From Alphaproteobacteria bacterium (GTDB lineage Bacteria; Pseudomonadota; Alphaproteobacteria; Caulobacterales; Aquidulcibacteraceae), in the NCBI GenBank assembly GCA_003242075.1, contig QBMO01000027.1:4501-37347 (forward strand): a DNA stretch of 32,847 bases, given 5' to 3'. Position 1 is the first letter of the stretch; the number at the start of each line of letters is the position of its first letter. The notes under the pieces were generated by a model. That model was not told the origin of the DNA. It was given only the letters and a program-made list of their open reading frames with translations, and searched no databases. Shown in pieces: positions 6,321 to 15,412 of the stretch. Made by a program: the position numbers and the translations under genes.

Positions 6321-7511
6321 ATGGCCAAGGAAAAGTTTGAGCGGAACAAGCCGCACTGCAACATCGGCACGATCGGCCACGTCGATCACGGCAAGACGAC
6401 GCTCACAGCGGCCATCACGATGGTTCTGTCCAAAAAGGGCGGCGCCAAGGCGATGTCCTACGCCGATATCGACGCCGCGCCGGAAGAAAAGGCCCGCGGC
6501 ATCACGATCAACACGGCTCACGTCGAATACGAGACGGCTGACCGTCACTACGCGCACGTCGATTGCCCCGGCCACGCCGACTACGTGAAGAACATGATCA
6601 CCGGCGCCGCCCAGATGGACGGTGCGATCCTCGTCGTCTCTGCCGCTGACGGCCCGATGCCGCAGACTCGTGAGCACATCCTGCTCGCCCGCCAAGTCGG
6701 CGTGCCGGCCCTCGTCGTGTTCATGAACAAGGTCGACATGGTCGATGACCAAGAGCTGCTCGACCTCGTCGAAATGGAAGTCCGCGAACTGCTGACCTCA
6801 TACGGCTTCCCGGGCGATGACGTGCCGATCGTCAAGGGCTCGGCTCTGGCCGCCGTTGAAGGCCGCGACGCGCCGATCGGCGAAGACGCGATCATGAGCC
6901 TCATGACCGCCGTCGACACCTACATTCCGCAGCCGGCGCGTCCGCTCGATCTGCCGTTCCTGATGCCGGTGGAAGACGTGTTCTCGATCTCGGGCCGCGG
7001 CACGGTCGTGACCGGCCGCGTCGAGAAGGGCATCATCAAGGTTGGCGAAGAAGTCGAAATCATCGGCATCCGCCCGACCGTGAAGTCGGTCTGCACCGGC
7101 GTTGAAATGTTCCGCAAGCTGCTCGACCAGGGCCAAGCTGGCGACAACATCGGCGCGCTGCTGCGCGGTATCGACCGTGAGGGCGTCGAGCGCGGCCAGG
7201 TTCTGGCCAAGCCGGGCTCGATCACGCCGCACAAGAAGTTCGAAGCGGAAGTGTACATCCTGACCAAGGAAGAAGGCGGCCGTCACACGCCGTTCTTCAC
7301 CAACTATCGTCCGCAATTCTACTTCCGCACCACCGACGTGACCGGCATCTGCCAGCTGCCGGACGGCGTTGAAATGGTCATGCCGGGCGACAACATCAAA
7401 ATGTCGGTCGAGTTGATCAACCCGATCGCCATGGACCAAGGCCTCCGCTTCGCTATCCGCGAAGGCGGTCGCACGGTTGGTTCGGGCGTTGTGGCCAAGG
7501 TTGTCGAATAA
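6321..7511 (+). CDS. tuf: translation elongation factor Tu
   Basis: A 396-residue EF-Tu of normal length. EF-Tu delivers aminoacyl-tRNA to the ribosomal A site with GTP hydrolysis in the cytoplasm. The G1 loop GHVDHGKTT is at residues 19-27, the switch region has [13 protein letters not shown], then DCPGHADY, the NKVD specificity motif, and domains II-III ending in GVVAKVVE. The ATG at 6321 is the conserved start ([12 protein letters not shown]). An in-frame upstream extension to 6228 is not part of the protein. Unlike the usual str operon, no rpsL, rpsG or fusA precedes it here. It has its own promoter and terminator, so it is a separate unit, probably one of two tuf copies. Confidence 0.98.
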   Translation: MAKEKFERNKPHCNIGTIGHVDHGKTTLTAAITMVLSKKGGAKAMSYADIDAAPEEKARGITINTAHVEYETADRHYAHVDCPGHADYVKNMITGAAQMDGAILVVSAADGPMPQTREHILLARQVGVPALVVFMNKVDMVDDQELLDLVEMEVRELLTSYGFPGDDVPIVKGSALAAVEGRDAPIGEDAIMSLMTAVDTYIPQPARPLDLPFLMPVEDVFSISGRGTVVTGRVEKGIIKVGEEVEIIGIRPTVKSVCTGVEMFRKLLDQGQAGDNIGALLRGIDREGVERGQVLAKPGSITPHKKFEAEVYILTKEEGGRHTPFFTNYRPQFYFRTTDVTGICQLPDGVEMVMPGDNIKMSVELINPIAMDQGLRFAIREGGRTVGSGVVAKVVE

Positions 7512-7537
7512 TCGGCGCCTAAAACCAAACAGAGTTG

Positions 7538-7569
7538 AAAGCCCCGGCGTGCGAGCGCCGGGGCTTTTT
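7538..7569 (+). terminator. intrinsic terminator of tuf
   Basis: AAAGCCCCGGCG, a 6-base loop and CGCCGGGGCTTT form a 12-bp stem that merges with a five-T run, 26 bases after the tuf stop codon. It is a strong rho-independent terminator that isolates tuf from downstream genes. Confidence 0.95.
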
Positions 7570-7715
7570 CTTTGCCTGTGTGATCTCAGGATTTATCAAC
7601 ATAAACGTTCAGGTAATCTTCGTTAACAAACCTTTGCCAACGCCTCAGGGTCGCCATAAGGTTGTCCCCAGCGCAGATGGTTAATCCACGCGCGACCTTC
7701 TGAGGGAGACTACAG

Positions 7716-7895
7716 ATGCGCTTATTGATTGTGGCGGCCATGGCCGCTTGTATGGGGGGCACCGCCCTCGCCTCTGAAATGACCAAGACTCTCGCGGACA
7801 CGTCCGTCACCCAAGCGGTCGACACCAAGGTCTGGGACAGCGCCCGCTGCTGGATCTGCAACGATCCGCTCGGAAACGGCACCAAGCCGCGCTAA
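7716..7895 (+). CDS. small secreted protein with CWIC motif, unknown function
   Basis: A 59-residue reading frame. It starts at an ATG preceded by GAGGGAGACT (7702-7711) and is followed 26 bases later by a strong terminator, so it is probably a real monocistronic gene. Residues 1-19 (MRLLIVAAMAACMGGTALA) look like a Sec signal peptide. The mature 40 residues end in DSARCWICNDPLGNGTKPR, with two Cys spaced C-x2-C that could form a disulfide or bind metal or haem in the periplasm. I recognise no family. An alternative is a lipoprotein using the internal Cys12, but no lipobox fits well. Confidence 0.65.
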   Translation: MRLLIVAAMAACMGGTALASEMTKTLADTSVTQAVDTKVWDSARCWICNDPLGNGTKPR

Positions 7896-7921
7896 GCCGA
7901 GGCGTTAGCAGACTGAATCGA

Positions 7922-7950
7922 GGGCCGCCCCAGCCGGGCGGCCCTTTTTT
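7922..7950 (+). terminator. intrinsic terminator after the small secreted protein gene
   Basis: GGGCCGCCC, loop CAGCC, GGGCGGCCC: a perfect 9-bp stem followed by six T. It separates the small gene from the DUF2807-like gene downstream. Confidence 0.93.
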
Positions 7951-8042
7951 CGTCCTGAGCGTTTCTGACGCATCCACCAGGGCGCCTGCGGGCATCTCAC
8001 CGGTAAGCATGCCGCCCTAGAGGCGCGAGGGAGACTGACAGG

Positions 8043-9026
8043 ATGGAACGTTTTGTGTTCGTCGCAGCCGTGACGATTGCCGTGATTTTCGGCATTGGCG
8101 CGGTGTTTGGCGGCCCGAATTTCCACTTCGCGTTTGACGAAGATGGCGGCGGCACGTCTCCGATTGTCGAGGTTTCGGCCGGTCGCATGGAGGCTCAGGC
8201 CTTCGCCGGTACCGATCTCAACATTAAGGGCGCCGCCGCGACCGTCGTCATCGTCCCGGAGGACCGGGCGGATTTCCTGATCGAAATCGACAATTCCGCC
8301 GGGCGGACGCCGATGCCGTTAGTCAGTGTCGATGCCACGCGGATCACGATCGATGGCCAAATGCGTGGCCGGATCGGCAATTGCGGCGAGACCAGCGTGG
8401 ATTTGCGCGGCTATGGCGATATTCCGGTCGCTGAGTTGCCGCGCATCACCATCCGCGCCCCGCGCAGTTTCGACCTCGACCGCGGCGGCGCTGGGACGAC
8501 GGAAATCGGCGCAACTGAGAGCCTCGACTTAGAACTCAGCGGCTGCAGCACGGCGACCGTCGGCGATGTCGCTGGCGAGCTGAATGTCGATCTAGCCGGC
8601 TCGGGCCGCATCAATGCTGGCGCTGTGGGCAGTCTGGACGCCGATGTGGCCGGTTCCGGCGATATCACGGTAGGGGCGGTTGCCAACGGCGCGAACGTCG
8701 ATGTGGCCGGCTCGGGCACGGTCACCATCGCCTCGCTTACTGGCGAGTTCTCGACCGATGGCGCGGGCTCCGGCAGCGTTACAGTGCAGGGCGGCGCGAT
8801 CACCACGGCGTCGATCGACCTGGCCGGCTCGGGTGAAGTCAGCATCGGCGCCTCGGTTGCGACCCTGGACGTTAATGTGGTCGGCTCCGGCGATATCGAT
8901 GTGACCGGCACCGTCGGCGATGTTGACGCTGAGATCGCCGGTTCTGGCAATGTCACTGTCGCCGCCGTTACCGGCACGGTGCGGAAGGAAGTGTGGGGCT
9001 CCGGCGACGTTCAGGTCGGACGCTGA
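8043..9026 (+). CDS. GIN/DUF2807-type beta-repeat surface or periplasmic protein
   Basis: A 327-residue protein with an N-terminal hydrophobic segment (residues 4-23), either an uncleaved anchor or a signal peptide. Residues 45-155 contain FAGTDLNIKGAAATVVIVPE and other strands of the GIN (putative auto-transporter adhesin head) fold. From about residue 165 to the end, units of roughly 20 residues recur with a GSG turn (DVAGSGDITVG, DVAGSGTVTIA, DLAGSGEVSIG, EIAGSGNVTVA), the pattern of a right-handed beta-helix. Such proteins are exported; their function is unsettled, with adhesion or envelope sensing proposed. The gene lies between tuf and rpsJ, which are adjacent in many bacteria. Its leader repeats the GAGGGAGACT sequence (8027-8036) seen before the small gene upstream. 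Confidence 0.8.
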   Translation: MERFVFVAAVTIAVIFGIGAVFGGPNFHFAFDEDGGGTSPIVEVSAGRMEAQAFAGTDLNIKGAAATVVIVPEDRADFLIEIDNSAGRTPMPLVSVDATRITIDGQMRGRIGNCGETSVDLRGYGDIPVAELPRITIRAPRSFDLDRGGAGTTEIGATESLDLELSGCSTATVGDVAGELNVDLAGSGRINAGAVGSLDADVAGSGDITVGAVANGANVDVAGSGTVTIASLTGEFSTDGAGSGSVTVQGGAITTASIDLAGSGEVSIGASVATLDVNVVGSGDIDVTGTVGDVDAEIAGSGNVTVAAVTGTVRKEVWGSGDVQVGR

Positions 9027-9045
9027 AAAGCGCGCAAAACGCGCC

Positions 9046-9074
9046 TTGACGCACTGGGGTAGCGTCTGTAGGAC
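9046..9074 (+). promoter_or_regulatory. promoter of the S10 operon
   Basis: TTGACG (9046-9051), a 17-bp spacer and TAGGAC (9069-9074). The -35 is ideal for this group and the -10 keeps the TA...A pattern. It lies 20 bp after the stop of the DUF2807-like gene. Confidence 0.6.
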
Positions 9075-9227
9075 ACGCCCCTTCGAGCCGGCTGTAAGCT
9101 TCTGCTTAGACGCGGTTCGCAAGCTACGTTGCAGCTTCCTCGGGTATCCTTCGGGATTTGGCCAGGTCGAGCACGCGGGGTCGAAGGCCCCGTAAGAGCA
9201 GCGTTTTTTGCGATCCAACTTGCGCAG

Positions 9228-9253
9228 CGCCGTTCGGTTCGGACGGCGTTTTT
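9228..9253 (+). terminator. candidate attenuator hairpin in the S10 leader
   Basis: CGCCGT (9228-9233) pairs with ACGGCG (9243-9248) and is followed immediately by TTTTT (9249-9253). As it lies between the promoter and rpsJ, it would stop transcription early unless bypassed, which fits an attenuator. It is a short stem, so confidence is moderate. Confidence 0.5.
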
Positions 9254-9345
9254 CTCGTCGGCGGTTCAAATGGGCCAGCCGGCGGTTCTTGCGTCCGGCG
9301 GCCTAGGTCGCGGGCTCAGGGAATTTAAGTTCGGGAAGTTTGGCG

Positions 9346-9660
9346 ATGATGCAGCAAAATATCCGGATCAGGCTCAAAGCCTTCGACCACCGCACGCTCG
9401 ATCTTTCGGCAAAAGAGATCGTGTCGACCGCGAAGCGCACGGGCGCGACTGTTATCGGCCCGGTGCCGCTGCCGACGCGCATCGAAAAGTTCACCGTCAA
9501 CCGCTCGCCTCACGTCGACAAAAAGAGCCGCGAGCAATTTGAAATCCGCACGTTCAAGCGCGTGCTCGATATCGTTCAACCGACGCCGCAAACGGTCGAC
9601 GCTCTGATGAAGCTCGATCTGTCGGCCGGCGTTGACGTGCAAATCCAAGTTCTGGGTTGA
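9346..9660 (+). CDS. rpsJ: 30S ribosomal protein S10
   Basis: A 104-residue S10, component of the 30S head and, as NusE, a partner of NusB/NusG in transcription antitermination. The translation has [35 protein letters not shown], and the conserved end SAGVDVQIQ. The first ATG (9346) has GGGAAG seven bases upstream and is chosen over the next codon's ATG (9349) and an upstream in-frame TTG at 9340. It is the first gene of the ribosomal supercluster. Confidence 0.97.
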   Translation: MMQQNIRIRLKAFDHRTLDLSAKEIVSTAKRTGATVIGPVPLPTRIEKFTVNRSPHVDKKSREQFEIRTFKRVLDIVQPTPQTVDALMKLDLSAGVDVQIQVLG

Positions 9661-9665
9661 TCACG

Positions 9666-10490
9666 ATGGCCAACGAACAATCCCCCAAAGAACCTTCGCG
9701 ACGTACTGGCGTCATCGCCAAGAAGGTCGGCATGATGCGCGTCTTCGGTGACGACGGCGCACATACGCCCGTCACCGTGCTCGATCTCGCCGGCTGCCAA
9801 GTTGTTGGCCGCCGCACGGTCGATGCCGAGGAATTCAAGAATGCGGCTGGTGAAGCGGTTGCGCTGAAGCCGAAGAAGTCGCGCAAGAACGAGAAGAACG
9901 CTCCGCCCGCGCGCCAAGCCAAGGGCGACGGCTACACCGCCGTGCAACTCGCCGCTGGCGGCGCCAAGGCAAAGAACAAGACCCAAGCTGAGCGCGGTCA
10001 GTTCGCGCGCGCTAAGGTCGAGCCGAAAGCGATCATTCGCGAATTCCGCGTCTCGGAAGATAATCTCCTGCCGGTCGGCGCCGAAATCAGCGCCGACCAT
10101 TTTGTTATCGGCCAGAAGGTCGACGTCTCCGGCATCAGCATCGGTAAGGGCTTTGCCGGCGCCATGAAGCGCTGGAACTTTGGCGGCTTGCGCGCCACGC
10201 ACGGCGTTTCCGTTTCGCACCGTTCGCACGGTTCGACCGGTCAGCGCCAAGATCCGGGCAAGGTCTTCAAAGGTAAGAAGATGGCCGGCCATCTGGGCGA
10301 CGAGCGCGTCACCACGCAGAATCTGCAGATCGTCCGCGTCGATGCAAAGCGCGGGCTTTTGTTTGTGAAGGGCGCGGTGCCTGGCGCCGAAGGCGGCTGG
10401 GTCGAAGTGCGTGACGCTGCGAAGTCGGCGCTGCCGAAAGAAGCCCCGAAGCCGGCTGGCGTACGCCAAGCCGAAGCCGCGGCTGAGTGA
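9666..10490 (+). CDS. rplC: 50S ribosomal protein L3
   Basis: A 274-residue L3, an early assembly protein that binds near the 3' end of 23S rRNA and reaches the peptidyl-transferase centre. [15 protein letters not shown] marks the conserved N-terminus, and [20 protein letters not shown] is the central loop with the Gln normally methylated by PrmB. ATG 9666 is chosen; it adds 11 residues ([11 protein letters not shown]) before the usual start. The protein is longer than the E. coli form (209) because of a Lys/Ala-rich insert around residues 60-110 and a charged Ala/Pro-rich tail. It starts five bases after rpsJ ends. Confidence 0.97.
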   Translation: MANEQSPKEPSRRTGVIAKKVGMMRVFGDDGAHTPVTVLDLAGCQVVGRRTVDAEEFKNAAGEAVALKPKKSRKNEKNAPPARQAKGDGYTAVQLAAGGAKAKNKTQAERGQFARAKVEPKAIIREFRVSEDNLLPVGAEISADHFVIGQKVDVSGISIGKGFAGAMKRWNFGGLRATHGVSVSHRSHGSTGQRQDPGKVFKGKKMAGHLGDERVTTQNLQIVRVDAKRGLLFVKGAVPGAEGGWVEVRDAAKSALPKEAPKPAGVRQAEAAAE

Positions 10491-10498
10491 GGGCGGAC

Positions 10499-11200
10499 AT
10501 GAAACTCGATATTCTCTCGCTCGACGCCAAGAAGGCCGGCTCCGTCGATCTCGACGACGCCATCTTCGGCATCAAGGAAATCCGTTCCGACATCCTGCAT
10601 CGCATGGTGAAGTACCAACTCGCCAAGCGTCGAGCCGGCACGCACAAGACGCAAAGCCGCGGCGAAGTCTCGGTCTCGCACTCCAAGCTCTACAAGCAAA
10701 AGGGTACGGGCCAAGCGCGTCACGGCGCCAAGAACGCGCCGATTTTCCGTGGCGGTGGTCATGCGCACAACCGTCTGCCGCGCGATTACAGCCACGATCT
10801 CACCAAGAAGTTCCGCGTGCTGGCTCTGCGCCACGCGCTCTCGGCCAAGGCCAACGCCGGCGACATCATCGTGATCGATGCGCTGACGGTGAAGGACGGC
10901 AAAACCGCCGCGCTGCGTAGCTCGCTCATCAATCTGAAGCTTGAGAAGGCGCTCTTCATCGCCGGCGCCGAAGTCGACGCCGGTGTGGCGCGCGCCGCGC
11001 GCAACCTGCCGCACATCGACGTGCTGCCGAACGCCGGCCTCAACGTCTATGACATCCTGCGCGCCGATAAATTGGTGCTGACGCAGGATGCGGTGAACGC
11101 CATCCACGAGCGCTTCAAGGACAAGGCCGGCAAGGCTGACGCCCCGAAGAAGCGCGCGCCCGCGAAAAAGAAAACCGAAGTTGAAGGGGCCGCGGCATGA
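10499..11200 (+). CDS. rplD: 50S ribosomal protein L4
   Basis: A 233-residue L4, which lines the polypeptide exit tunnel. In enterobacteria it also represses the S10 operon by binding the leader. [16 protein letters not shown] is the canonical start, so the ATG at 10499 is used rather than an upstream GTG at 10487 within the end of rplC. The tunnel loop shows [18 protein letters not shown]. The last 25 residues are a Lys/Ala-rich tail ([16 protein letters not shown]) beyond the usual E. coli end. Its stop overlaps the rplW start. Confidence 0.97.
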   Translation: MKLDILSLDAKKAGSVDLDDAIFGIKEIRSDILHRMVKYQLAKRRAGTHKTQSRGEVSVSHSKLYKQKGTGQARHGAKNAPIFRGGGHAHNRLPRDYSHDLTKKFRVLALRHALSAKANAGDIIVIDALTVKDGKTAALRSSLINLKLEKALFIAGAEVDAGVARAARNLPHIDVLPNAGLNVYDILRADKLVLTQDAVNAIHERFKDKAGKADAPKKRAPAKKKTEVEGAAA

Positions 11201-11490
11201 GCGCGCTCAAGCATTACGACACGATTATCGCGCCGGTGATCACGGAAAAGGCGACCCTGCTCTCCGAGCAGAACAAGGTCGTCTTCCGCGTGCCGCTCAC
11301 GGCGACGAAGAAAGACATCAAGGAAGCCGTTGAGAAGCTCTTCAACGTCAAGGTCGGCGCGGTGAACACCATCGTGCGCAAAGGCAAGACGAAGAACTTC
11401 CGCGGCACGCCGGGCCGGCGCAGCGACCACAAGAACGCGGTCGTCACGCTGCTCGACGGGTATTCAATCGACGTGACCACGGGGCTCTGA
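11197..11490 (+). CDS. rplW: 50S ribosomal protein L23
   Basis: A 97-residue L23 at the tunnel exit, the docking site for trigger factor and the signal recognition particle. [16 protein letters not shown] at the start and [15 protein letters not shown] with [13 protein letters not shown] are family hallmarks. The ATGA overlap with rplD implies translational coupling. Length and start are standard. Confidence 0.97.
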   Translation: MSALKHYDTIIAPVITEKATLLSEQNKVVFRVPLTATKKDIKEAVEKLFNVKVGAVNTIVRKGKTKNFRGTPGRRSDHKNAVVTLLDGYSIDVTTGL

Positions 11491-11491
11491 G

Positions 11492-12328
11492 ATGGCGCTC
11501 AAGCAATTCCGCCCGACCTCACCGGGTCGCCGTCAGCTCGTGATCGTCGATCGCGCTGAGCTGTACAAAGGCAAGCCGGTCAAGGCGTTGACCGAAGGCC
11601 TGACCAAGTCAGGCGGCCGCAACAATATGGGCCGCGTCACCGCGTTCCGTCACGGCGGCGGTCACAAACGCACCTATCGCATGATCGACTTCAAGCGCCG
11701 CAAGTGGGGCGTTGAAGCGACCGTCGAGCGTCTCGAGTACGATCCGAACCGCACCGCCTTCATCGCGCTTCTGAAGTACGCCGATGGCGAGCAGAGCTAC
11801 ATCATCGCGCCGCAACGCTTGAAGCAGGGCGATACGGTGATCGCCGGCGAAAAGGTCGACGTGAAGCCCGGCAATGCGATGCCGCTGAAGGCGATCCCGG
11901 TCGGCACCATCGTCCACAACATCGAACTGAAGCCGCTGAAGGGCGCCCAGATGGCGCGCTCGGCCGGCACCTACGCGCAAGTCGTCGGCCGCGACACCGG
12001 CTACGCTCAGCTGCGCATGGCGTCGGGCGAAGTGCGCATGGTGCAGGACGTTTGCATGGCCACGATCGGCGCCGTGTCGAACCCTGACAACATGAACGAA
12101 GTCTGGGGCAAGGCTGGCCGCGGCATCTGGTTGGGCCGCAAGCCCAGCGTTCGCGGCGTCGCCATGAACCCGGTCGATCACCCCCACGGCGGTGGTGAAG
12201 GCAAGACCTCGGGCGGCCGTCACCCGGTCACGCCCTGGGGCAAGAAAACCCGCGGTCCGAAGACCCGCAAAACCAAAGCGTCGGATCGTTTGATCATCCG
12301 CCGCCGTCACTCGAAGAAAGTGAGCTAG
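11492..12328 (+). CDS. rplB: 50S ribosomal protein L2
   Basis: A 278-residue L2, required for subunit joining and peptidyl-transferase activity. [14 protein letters not shown] is the usual N-terminus. [18 protein letters not shown] contains the conserved His of the DHPHGGG loop near the active centre, and the basic tail ends RRRHSKKVS. The start lies one base after the rplW stop. Length matches the family (about 275). Confidence 0.98.
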   Translation: MALKQFRPTSPGRRQLVIVDRAELYKGKPVKALTEGLTKSGGRNNMGRVTAFRHGGGHKRTYRMIDFKRRKWGVEATVERLEYDPNRTAFIALLKYADGEQSYIIAPQRLKQGDTVIAGEKVDVKPGNAMPLKAIPVGTIVHNIELKPLKGAQMARSAGTYAQVVGRDTGYAQLRMASGEVRMVQDVCMATIGAVSNPDNMNEVWGKAGRGIWLGRKPSVRGVAMNPVDHPHGGGEGKTSGGRHPVTPWGKKTRGPKTRKTKASDRLIIRRRHSKKVS

Positions 12329-12333
12329 TCCAG

Positions 12334-12612
12334 ATGCCGCGTTCTGTTTGGAAAGGCCCGTTCGTCGACGGTTATTTGCTCGCCAAGGCCGAGAAGGCTG
12401 CTGGCAGCTCCCGTCGTGAGACCATCAAGACGTGGTCGCGCCGCTCCACCATCATGCCGCAATTCGTCGGCCTCACCTTCCAAGTTCACAACGGCAAGCA
12501 ATTCACGCCGGTGCTCGTGAGCGAGGACATGGTCGGCCACAAACTCGGCGAGTTCGCGCCGACGCGTAACTATTTCGGCCACGGCGCCGACAAAAAGGCC
12601 AAGAGGAAGTAG
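12334..12612 (+). CDS. rpsS: 30S ribosomal protein S19
   Basis: A 92-residue S19, which with S13 contacts the A-site tRNA and the 50S subunit at the head of the 30[32 protein letters not shown] and [10 protein letters not shown] are all characteristic. Its length is standard and it sits five bases after rplB. Confidence 0.98.
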   Translation: MPRSVWKGPFVDGYLLAKAEKAAGSSRRETIKTWSRRSTIMPQFVGLTFQVHNGKQFTPVLVSEDMVGHKLGEFAPTRNYFGHGADKKAKRK

Positions 12613-12614
12613 CC

Positions 12615-13040
12615 ATGACGGTCGTGCGAGAAAAGCAACGCGGACCCGACGGCAAGAACCGTCGCCGCGAAGCGTCCAACGAAGCAAAGGCTGTGCTGCG
12701 CACGCTGCGCATCAGCCCGCAAAAGCTGAACCTGGTCGCCCAGTCGATCCGCGGTCTCTCGGCTGAGAAGGCCGTGAACGAACTGCGTTTCAGCCAGAAG
12801 CGCATCGCCAAGGACGTGCTGAAGTGCCTGAAGTCGGCGATCGATAACGCTGAAAACAATCACGGCCTCGACGTCGACGGCCTGGTGGTTGCGCAAGCGC
12901 ATGTCGGCAAGAACATCACCATGAAGCGCATGCACACGCGCGCGCGTGGCCGCGGCGTTCGAATCGAGAAGCTCTTCTCTCAAATCACAATCGTGCTGCG
13001 CGATACGACCAAGCAGCCCGAAAACGCTGAGGCCGCGTAA
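12615..13040 (+). CDS. rplV: 50S ribosomal protein L22
   Basis: A 141-residue L22, whose hairpin lines the exit tunnel and is a site of macrolide resistance in other species. The core has [17 protein letters not shown], and the tunnel hairpin and C-terminus have THMK-type [12 protein letters not shown] and ITIVLRD. About 25 N-terminal residues (charged, [14 protein letters not shown]...) precede the usual start, making it longer than the 110 residues of E. coli. It begins two bases after rpsS and overlaps rpsC by one base (TAATG). Confidence 0.96.
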   Translation: MTVVREKQRGPDGKNRRREASNEAKAVLRTLRISPQKLNLVAQSIRGLSAEKAVNELRFSQKRIAKDVLKCLKSAIDNAENNHGLDVDGLVVAQAHVGKNITMKRMHTRARGRGVRIEKLFSQITIVLRDTTKQPENAEAA

Positions 13041-13843
13041 TGGGTCAGAAAGTCAATCCGATCGGTCTGCGCCTCGGCGTCAACCGCACCTGGGACTCGC
13101 GCTGGTACGCGAGCGGGACGCAGTTCGCGACGCTGCTGCATCAAGACATCAAGATCCGCCAGTTCGTGCGCGAGAAGCTCAAGGCAGCCGGCATCTCGAA
13201 GATCATCATCGAGCGTCCGCTGAAGAAGTGCCGCGTCACCGTTCACACCGCCAAGCCAGGCGTCGTGATCGGCAAGAAGGGCGCCGACATCGAAAAGCTC
13301 CGCAAGGAACTGGCGCGCATGGCGCCGGGCGCGGAAGTGCACTTGAATCTGGTCGAAGTGCGCAAGCCCGAGACCGACGCGATGCTGGTTGCTGAAGGCG
13401 TCGCCCAACAGCTTGAGCGCCGGGTTGCGTTCCGCCGCGCCATGAAGCGCGCGATGCAGTCGGCTATGCGCTTGGGCGCGCAGGGCATCCGCATCAACGT
13501 TTCGGGCCGCCTCGGCGGCGCGGAAATCGCGCGCATGGAATGGTATCGCGAAGGCCGCGTGCCGCTTCACACGCTGCGCGCCGACGTCGATTACGGCACC
13601 TGTGAAGCCGACACCGCCTACGGCAAGATCGGCGTGAAGGTCTGGATCTTCAAAGGCGAGATCATGGAACACGATCCGATGGCGCAGGACCGTCGGGCGA
13701 TGGAAACCGGCGAAAGCCGTGAACGCCGCGATCGCGACGATCGTCCGCGTGGCCGCGATGATCGTCCGCCGTCAGGCGACCGTCCGCGCCGCGGCCGCCG
13801 TCCGCCACGTGGTGAAGAAGCTAGCTCGGAACCGGAGGCATAA
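13040..13843 (+). CDS. rpsC: 30S ribosomal protein S3 with Arg/Gly/Asp-rich C-terminal tail
   Basis: A 267-residue S3, part of the mRNA entry channel. [20 protein letters not shown] is the conserved start, [15 protein letters not shown] is the KH-domain loop, and the C-terminal domain has [18 protein letters not shown]-like sequence and [14 protein letters not shown]. After the conserved core (about residue 212) comes a low-complexity tail of about 55 residues with repeated [11 protein letters not shown]-type units, predicted disordered. This tail is the main difference from the 233-residue E. coli protein. Confidence 0.97.
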   Translation: MGQKVNPIGLRLGVNRTWDSRWYASGTQFATLLHQDIKIRQFVREKLKAAGISKIIIERPLKKCRVTVHTAKPGVVIGKKGADIEKLRKELARMAPGAEVHLNLVEVRKPETDAMLVAEGVAQQLERRVAFRRAMKRAMQSAMRLGAQGIRINVSGRLGGAEIARMEWYREGRVPLHTLRADVDYGTCEADTAYGKIGVKVWIFKGEIMEHDPMAQDRRAMETGESRERRDRDDRPRGRDDRPPSGDRPRRGRRPPRGEEASSEPEA

Positions 13844-13849
13844 CCCACC

Positions 13850-14266
13850 ATGATGCAGCCGAAGAAAACCAAGTTCCGACGCGCCCATAAGGGCCGCATC
13901 AAGGGGAACACCAAGGGCGGCAGCGCCCTCAACTTTGGCCAGTTCGGGCTGAAGGCGCTGGAGCCGAACCGCGTCAATGCGCGCGAGATCGAAGCGGCCC
14001 GCCGCGCGATCACGCGTGAAATGAAGCGCCAAGGCCGTGTTTGGATCCGCATCTTCCCGGACGTGCCGGTTTCGCAAAAGCCGGTCGAAGTCCGCATGGG
14101 TAAAGGTAAGGGCGCCGTCGAGTTCTGGGCCGCGCGCGTCGCGCCTGGCCGGATCATGTTCGAAGTCGATGGCGTCTCGGAAGCGATCGCGCGTGAATCG
14201 CTGCGCCTCGGCGCTGCGAAGCTCTCGGTCCGCACCAAGATCGTCGCCCGGATGGAGGGGCTCTGA
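13850..14266 (+). CDS. rplP: 50S ribosomal protein L16
   Basis: A 138-residue L16, which helps position A-site tRNA. The sequence has [28 protein letters not shown] and a standard end. The ATG at 13850 is used: MMQPKK aligns with the common MLQPKR start, and GGAGG lies at 13834-13838. Its stop overlaps the rpmC start by one base (TGATG). Confidence 0.97.
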   Translation: MMQPKKTKFRRAHKGRIKGNTKGGSALNFGQFGLKALEPNRVNAREIEAARRAITREMKRQGRVWIRIFPDVPVSQKPVEVRMGKGKGAVEFWAARVAPGRIMFEVDGVSEAIARESLRLGAAKLSVRTKIVARMEGL

Positions 14267-14475
14267 TGGCGCAAACTGACATCAAAACCGTCCGCGATCA
14301 GGACGAAGCCCGCCTCAAGGACGAGCTGCTCTCGCTGAAGAAAGAGCAGTTCAACCTGCGCTTCCAGCAAGCCACGGGTCAGCTCGAAAAGTCGTCGCGC
14401 ATCCGCGAAGTCCGCCGCGCCATCGCGCGCGTGCAGACGGTGCTGCGCGAGAAGTCGCCGAAAGTGAAAGTGTAA
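14266..14475 (+). CDS. rpmC: 50S ribosomal protein L29
   Basis: A 69-residue L29, near the tunnel exit beside L23. [18 protein letters not shown] and the helix [16 protein letters not shown] define the two-helix hairpin of the family. It is coupled to rplP by the TGATG overlap, and rpsQ follows after three bases. Confidence 0.97.
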   Translation: MAQTDIKTVRDQDEARLKDELLSLKKEQFNLRFQQATGQLEKSSRIREVRRAIARVQTVLREKSPKVKV

Positions 14476-14478
14476 GCC

Positions 14479-14718
14479 ATGCCGCGCCGCGTGATGCAGG
14501 GAACGATTGTGAGCGACAAAGGCGACAAGACTGTCGTCGTGCAGGTGGAACGCACCTATCTGCACCCGCTCCTGAAGAAGACTGTTCGTCGGTCGGCGAA
14601 GTTCCACGCCCATGACGAAGCCAACGCCTTCAAGACCGGCGAAAAGGTCGAGATCCAAGAATGTCCGCCGAAGTCCAAGCTGAAACGCTGGGAAGTCGTC
14701 GGGCGCGTCGGAGCATAA
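14479..14718 (+). CDS. rpsQ: 30S ribosomal protein S17
   Basis: A 79-residue S17, an OB-fold primary 16S rRNA binder. [21 protein letters not shown] and [19 protein letters not shown] are canonical, and the length is normal. It closes the classical S10 part of the cluster, but no terminator follows, so transcription probably continues into rplN. Confidence 0.97.
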   Translation: MPRRVMQGTIVSDKGDKTVVVQVERTYLHPLLKKTVRRSAKFHAHDEANAFKTGEKVEIQECPPKSKLKRWEVVGRVGA

Positions 14719-14722
14719 TTCT

Positions 14723-15091
14723 ATGATCCAGATGCAAACCAATCTTGAGGTCGCCGACAATTCCGGCGCCAAGCGCGTCATGTGCATCAAGGTGCTGGGC
14801 GGCTCCAAGCGCCGCTACGCCACTGTGGGTGACACCATCGTCGTCTCCGTCAAGGAAGCGATGCCGCGCGGCCGCGTGAAGAAGGGCGATGTCCGCAAAG
14901 CCATCGTCGTGCGCGTGTCGAAGGACATCAAGCGCAAGGACGGCTCCACCATCCGCTTCGACTCGAACGCTGCGGTGCTGATCAACAACCAAGGCGAGCC
15001 GATTGGCACGCGTATCTTCGGACCGGTGCCGCGCGAACTGCGCGCCAAGAACCAAATGAAGATCATCTCGCTCGCGCCGGAGGTTCTCTAA
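14723..15091 (+). CDS. rplN: 50S ribosomal protein L14
   Basis: A 122-residue L14, which forms intersubunit bridges and is the docking site of the silencing factor Rsf[21 protein letters not shown] and the end [11 protein letters not shown] are near-invariant. The start follows rpsQ by four bases and the gene ends directly against rplX. Confidence 0.98.
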   Translation: MIQMQTNLEVADNSGAKRVMCIKVLGGSKRRYATVGDTIVVSVKEAMPRGRVKKGDVRKAIVVRVSKDIKRKDGSTIRFDSNAAVLINNQGEPIGTRIFGPVPRELRAKNQMKIISLAPEVL

Positions 15092-15412
15092 ATGACCGCC
15101 CGCATCCGTAAGGACGACACTGTCATCGTCATCGCCGGTAAGGACAAAGGCCGCTCGGGCCGCGTTCTGAAAGTGCTGCCGAAGGAAGATCGCGTCGTCG
15201 TCGAAGGCGTGAACATGGCCAAGCGCCATACCAAGCCTGATGTCGCCAACCCGCAAGGCGGCGTCATCGCCAAGGAAGCGTCGCTGCACCTGTCGAATGT
15301 CGCGCTGCGCGATCCGAAGACCGGCAAGCCGACGCGCGTTGGCTACAAGGTGAACGACAAGGGCCGCAAGGTTCGCGTCGCCAAGGGTTCTGGAGTTGAG
15401 ATCGATGTCTAA
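15092..15412 (+). CDS. rplX: 50S ribosomal protein L24
   Basis: A 106-residue L24, a KOW-domain assembly initiator of the 50S subunit. [23 protein letters not shown] is the KOW motif, and [11 protein letters not shown] and [16 protein letters not shown] complete the fold. Its last eight bases overlap the rplE start. Confidence 0.97.
   Translation: MTARIRKDDTVIVIAGKDKGRSGRVLKVLPKEDRVVVEGVNMAKRHTKPDVANPQGGVIAKEASLHLSNVALRDPKTGKPTRVGYKVNDKGRKVRVAKGSGVEIDV

Larger units (their letters stand above)
9027..9345 (+). promoter_or_regulatory. 319-base leader region of the S10 operon
   Basis: No protein gene is visible here. The region holds a consensus-like promoter at 9046-9074 and then about 270 bases of probable untranslated leader. 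The leader has at least two hairpins: CGGGG (9176-9180) with CCCCG (9188-9192) followed by a T6 run at 9204-9209, and the terminator-like hairpin at 9228-9253. Long structured leaders of S10 operons are known sites of feedback control by ribosomal proteins such as L4 in enterobacteria. Whether this one responds to L4 cannot be told. Confidence 0.5.

Noticed and set aside
8530-9020. CRISPR-like array suggested by regular DNA repeats
   Set aside because: The repeats are degenerate, in frame, and encode GSG-turn units of one protein. There are no unique spacers of constant length.
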